Assembly (NCBI GenBank): GCA_030621995.1
Contig: JAUXGP010000134.1
Location: forward strand, 1 to 5,380
DNA length: 5,380 nucleotides
Source: Psychrilyobacter sp.
GTDB taxonomy: Bacteria > Fusobacteriota > Fusobacteriia > Fusobacteriales > Fusobacteriaceae
Direction: 5' to 3'
Shown in pieces: positions 5,009-5,380 of this stretch. The notes beneath the pieces are model-generated. The model was not told the DNA's origin. It searched no databases and was given only the letters and a program-made list of their open reading frames with translations. The first letter of the stretch is position 1. Each line of letters opens with the position of its first letter. A program made the position numbers and the translations under genes.

Positions 5009-5380
5009 ATGAAAGTAGGAATTTATTATGGAAGTACAATGGGTGACACAGCTTTAATAGCAGAAAAATTAGGCGAAAAATTTAATGTAAAGGCTGTTTC
5101 CATCTCAGAAGGTTTGGCAAATATAGAAGATTTAGATCTGATTTTATTGGGATCTTCTACATGGGGATTTGGGGATCTTCAAGATGAATGGAATGATGAG
5201 ATCAATAATTTAAAGGAAATGAATCTATCGGGAAAAAAAATAGGACTTTTTGGAACCGGTGACCAGGAAGCATATATAGATACTTTTTGTGATGCTCTCG
5301 GTATCATAGGTGAAGCTGTTAAAGAAGCAGGCGGCCAGATAATAGGATTTACTTCTAAAGAAAGCTATAATTTTAATGAC
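5009..5380 (+). CDS. fldA: Flavodoxin, long-chain type (partial, first 124 residues)
   Basis: This is a small cytoplasmic FMN-binding electron carrier that substitutes for ferredoxin, often under iron limitation, in low-potential electron transfer. The phosphate-binding loop is GSTMGDT at residues 8-14; the usual GTQTGNT has Thr where this has Met11. Isoalloxazine-stacking residues are W52 (SSTWGFGDLQDEW) and Y89 (GTGDQEAYIDTF), matching the Trp/Tyr pair of cyanobacterial flavodoxin. The sequence continues to the SYNFND stretch typical of long-chain flavodoxins (about 170 residues), so about 45 residues are beyond the right edge. The ATG at 5009-5011 has AAGGAGG at 4997-5003 with 5-base spacing. 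The gene diverges from the chorismate-synthase-like gene and has its own strong promoter. Family assignment is confident; the physiological partner cannot be read from this window. Confidence 0.93.
   Translation, partial: MKVGIYYGSTMGDTALIAEKLGEKFNVKAVSISEGLANIEDLDLILLGSSTWGFGDLQDEWNDEINNLKEMNLSGKKIGLFGTGDQEAYIDTFCDALGIIGEAVKEAGGQIIGFTSKESYNFND

Noticed and set aside
1..5380. CRISPR arrays, insertion sequences, tRNA or rRNA genes
   Set aside because: No regularly spaced long repeats, terminal inverted repeats with transposase, or recognisable structural RNA sequences were seen on either strand.

Overview
The window is AT-rich, anaerobe-type DNA. It holds most of a coenzyme B12-dependent glutamate mutase operon on the minus strand, and an intergenic divergent pair of promoters serving an unusual small protein (minus) and a flavodoxin (plus). 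Low GC, strong GGAGG-type ribosome binding sites and a glutamate-fermentation cassette suggest a fermentative anaerobe of the Fusobacteriota or Clostridia. This is inference; no marker gene fixes the genus.

Layout, right to left on the minus strand. A 226-residue protein (4049-4729) aligns along its length with chorismate synthase but lacks the catalytic loops. A 346-base intergenic region follows (3703-4048), with a strong rho-independent terminator at 3798-3851 and candidate promoters on both sides of it. Then come glmS (3256-3702), mutL/glmL (1825-3237) and glmE (350-1807), separated by only 17-18 bases and clearly co-transcribed. After a 109-base gap containing a possible weak terminator hairpin comes the start of gltS (240 to the left edge), a sodium/glutamate symporter. 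On the plus strand a flavodoxin gene starts at 5009 and runs off the right edge. It is preceded by a strong sigma-70-type promoter and a leader of about 128 bases.

Functionally, GltS would import glutamate. GlmS (B12-binding) and GlmE (TIM-barrel) form glutamate mutase, which converts L-glutamate to (2S,3S)-3-methylaspartate, the first step of the methylaspartate (mesaconate) fermentation pathway. MutL is the ASKHA-fold ATPase-like protein that accompanies these subunits. The later pathway genes (methylaspartase, mesaconase, citramalate lyase) are not in the window.

The most unusual item is the chorismate-synthase-like protein. It keeps the core scaffold segments, but GESHG, RPGHAD, YRGGGRSSAR and the NHAGGILGG region are lost, apparently by clean in-frame loop deletions. 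The reading frame, promoter and ribosome binding site remain intact. It lies back to back with a gene for an FMN protein, across a regulatory-looking inverted repeat, so a repurposed scaffold is more likely than a dying gene.
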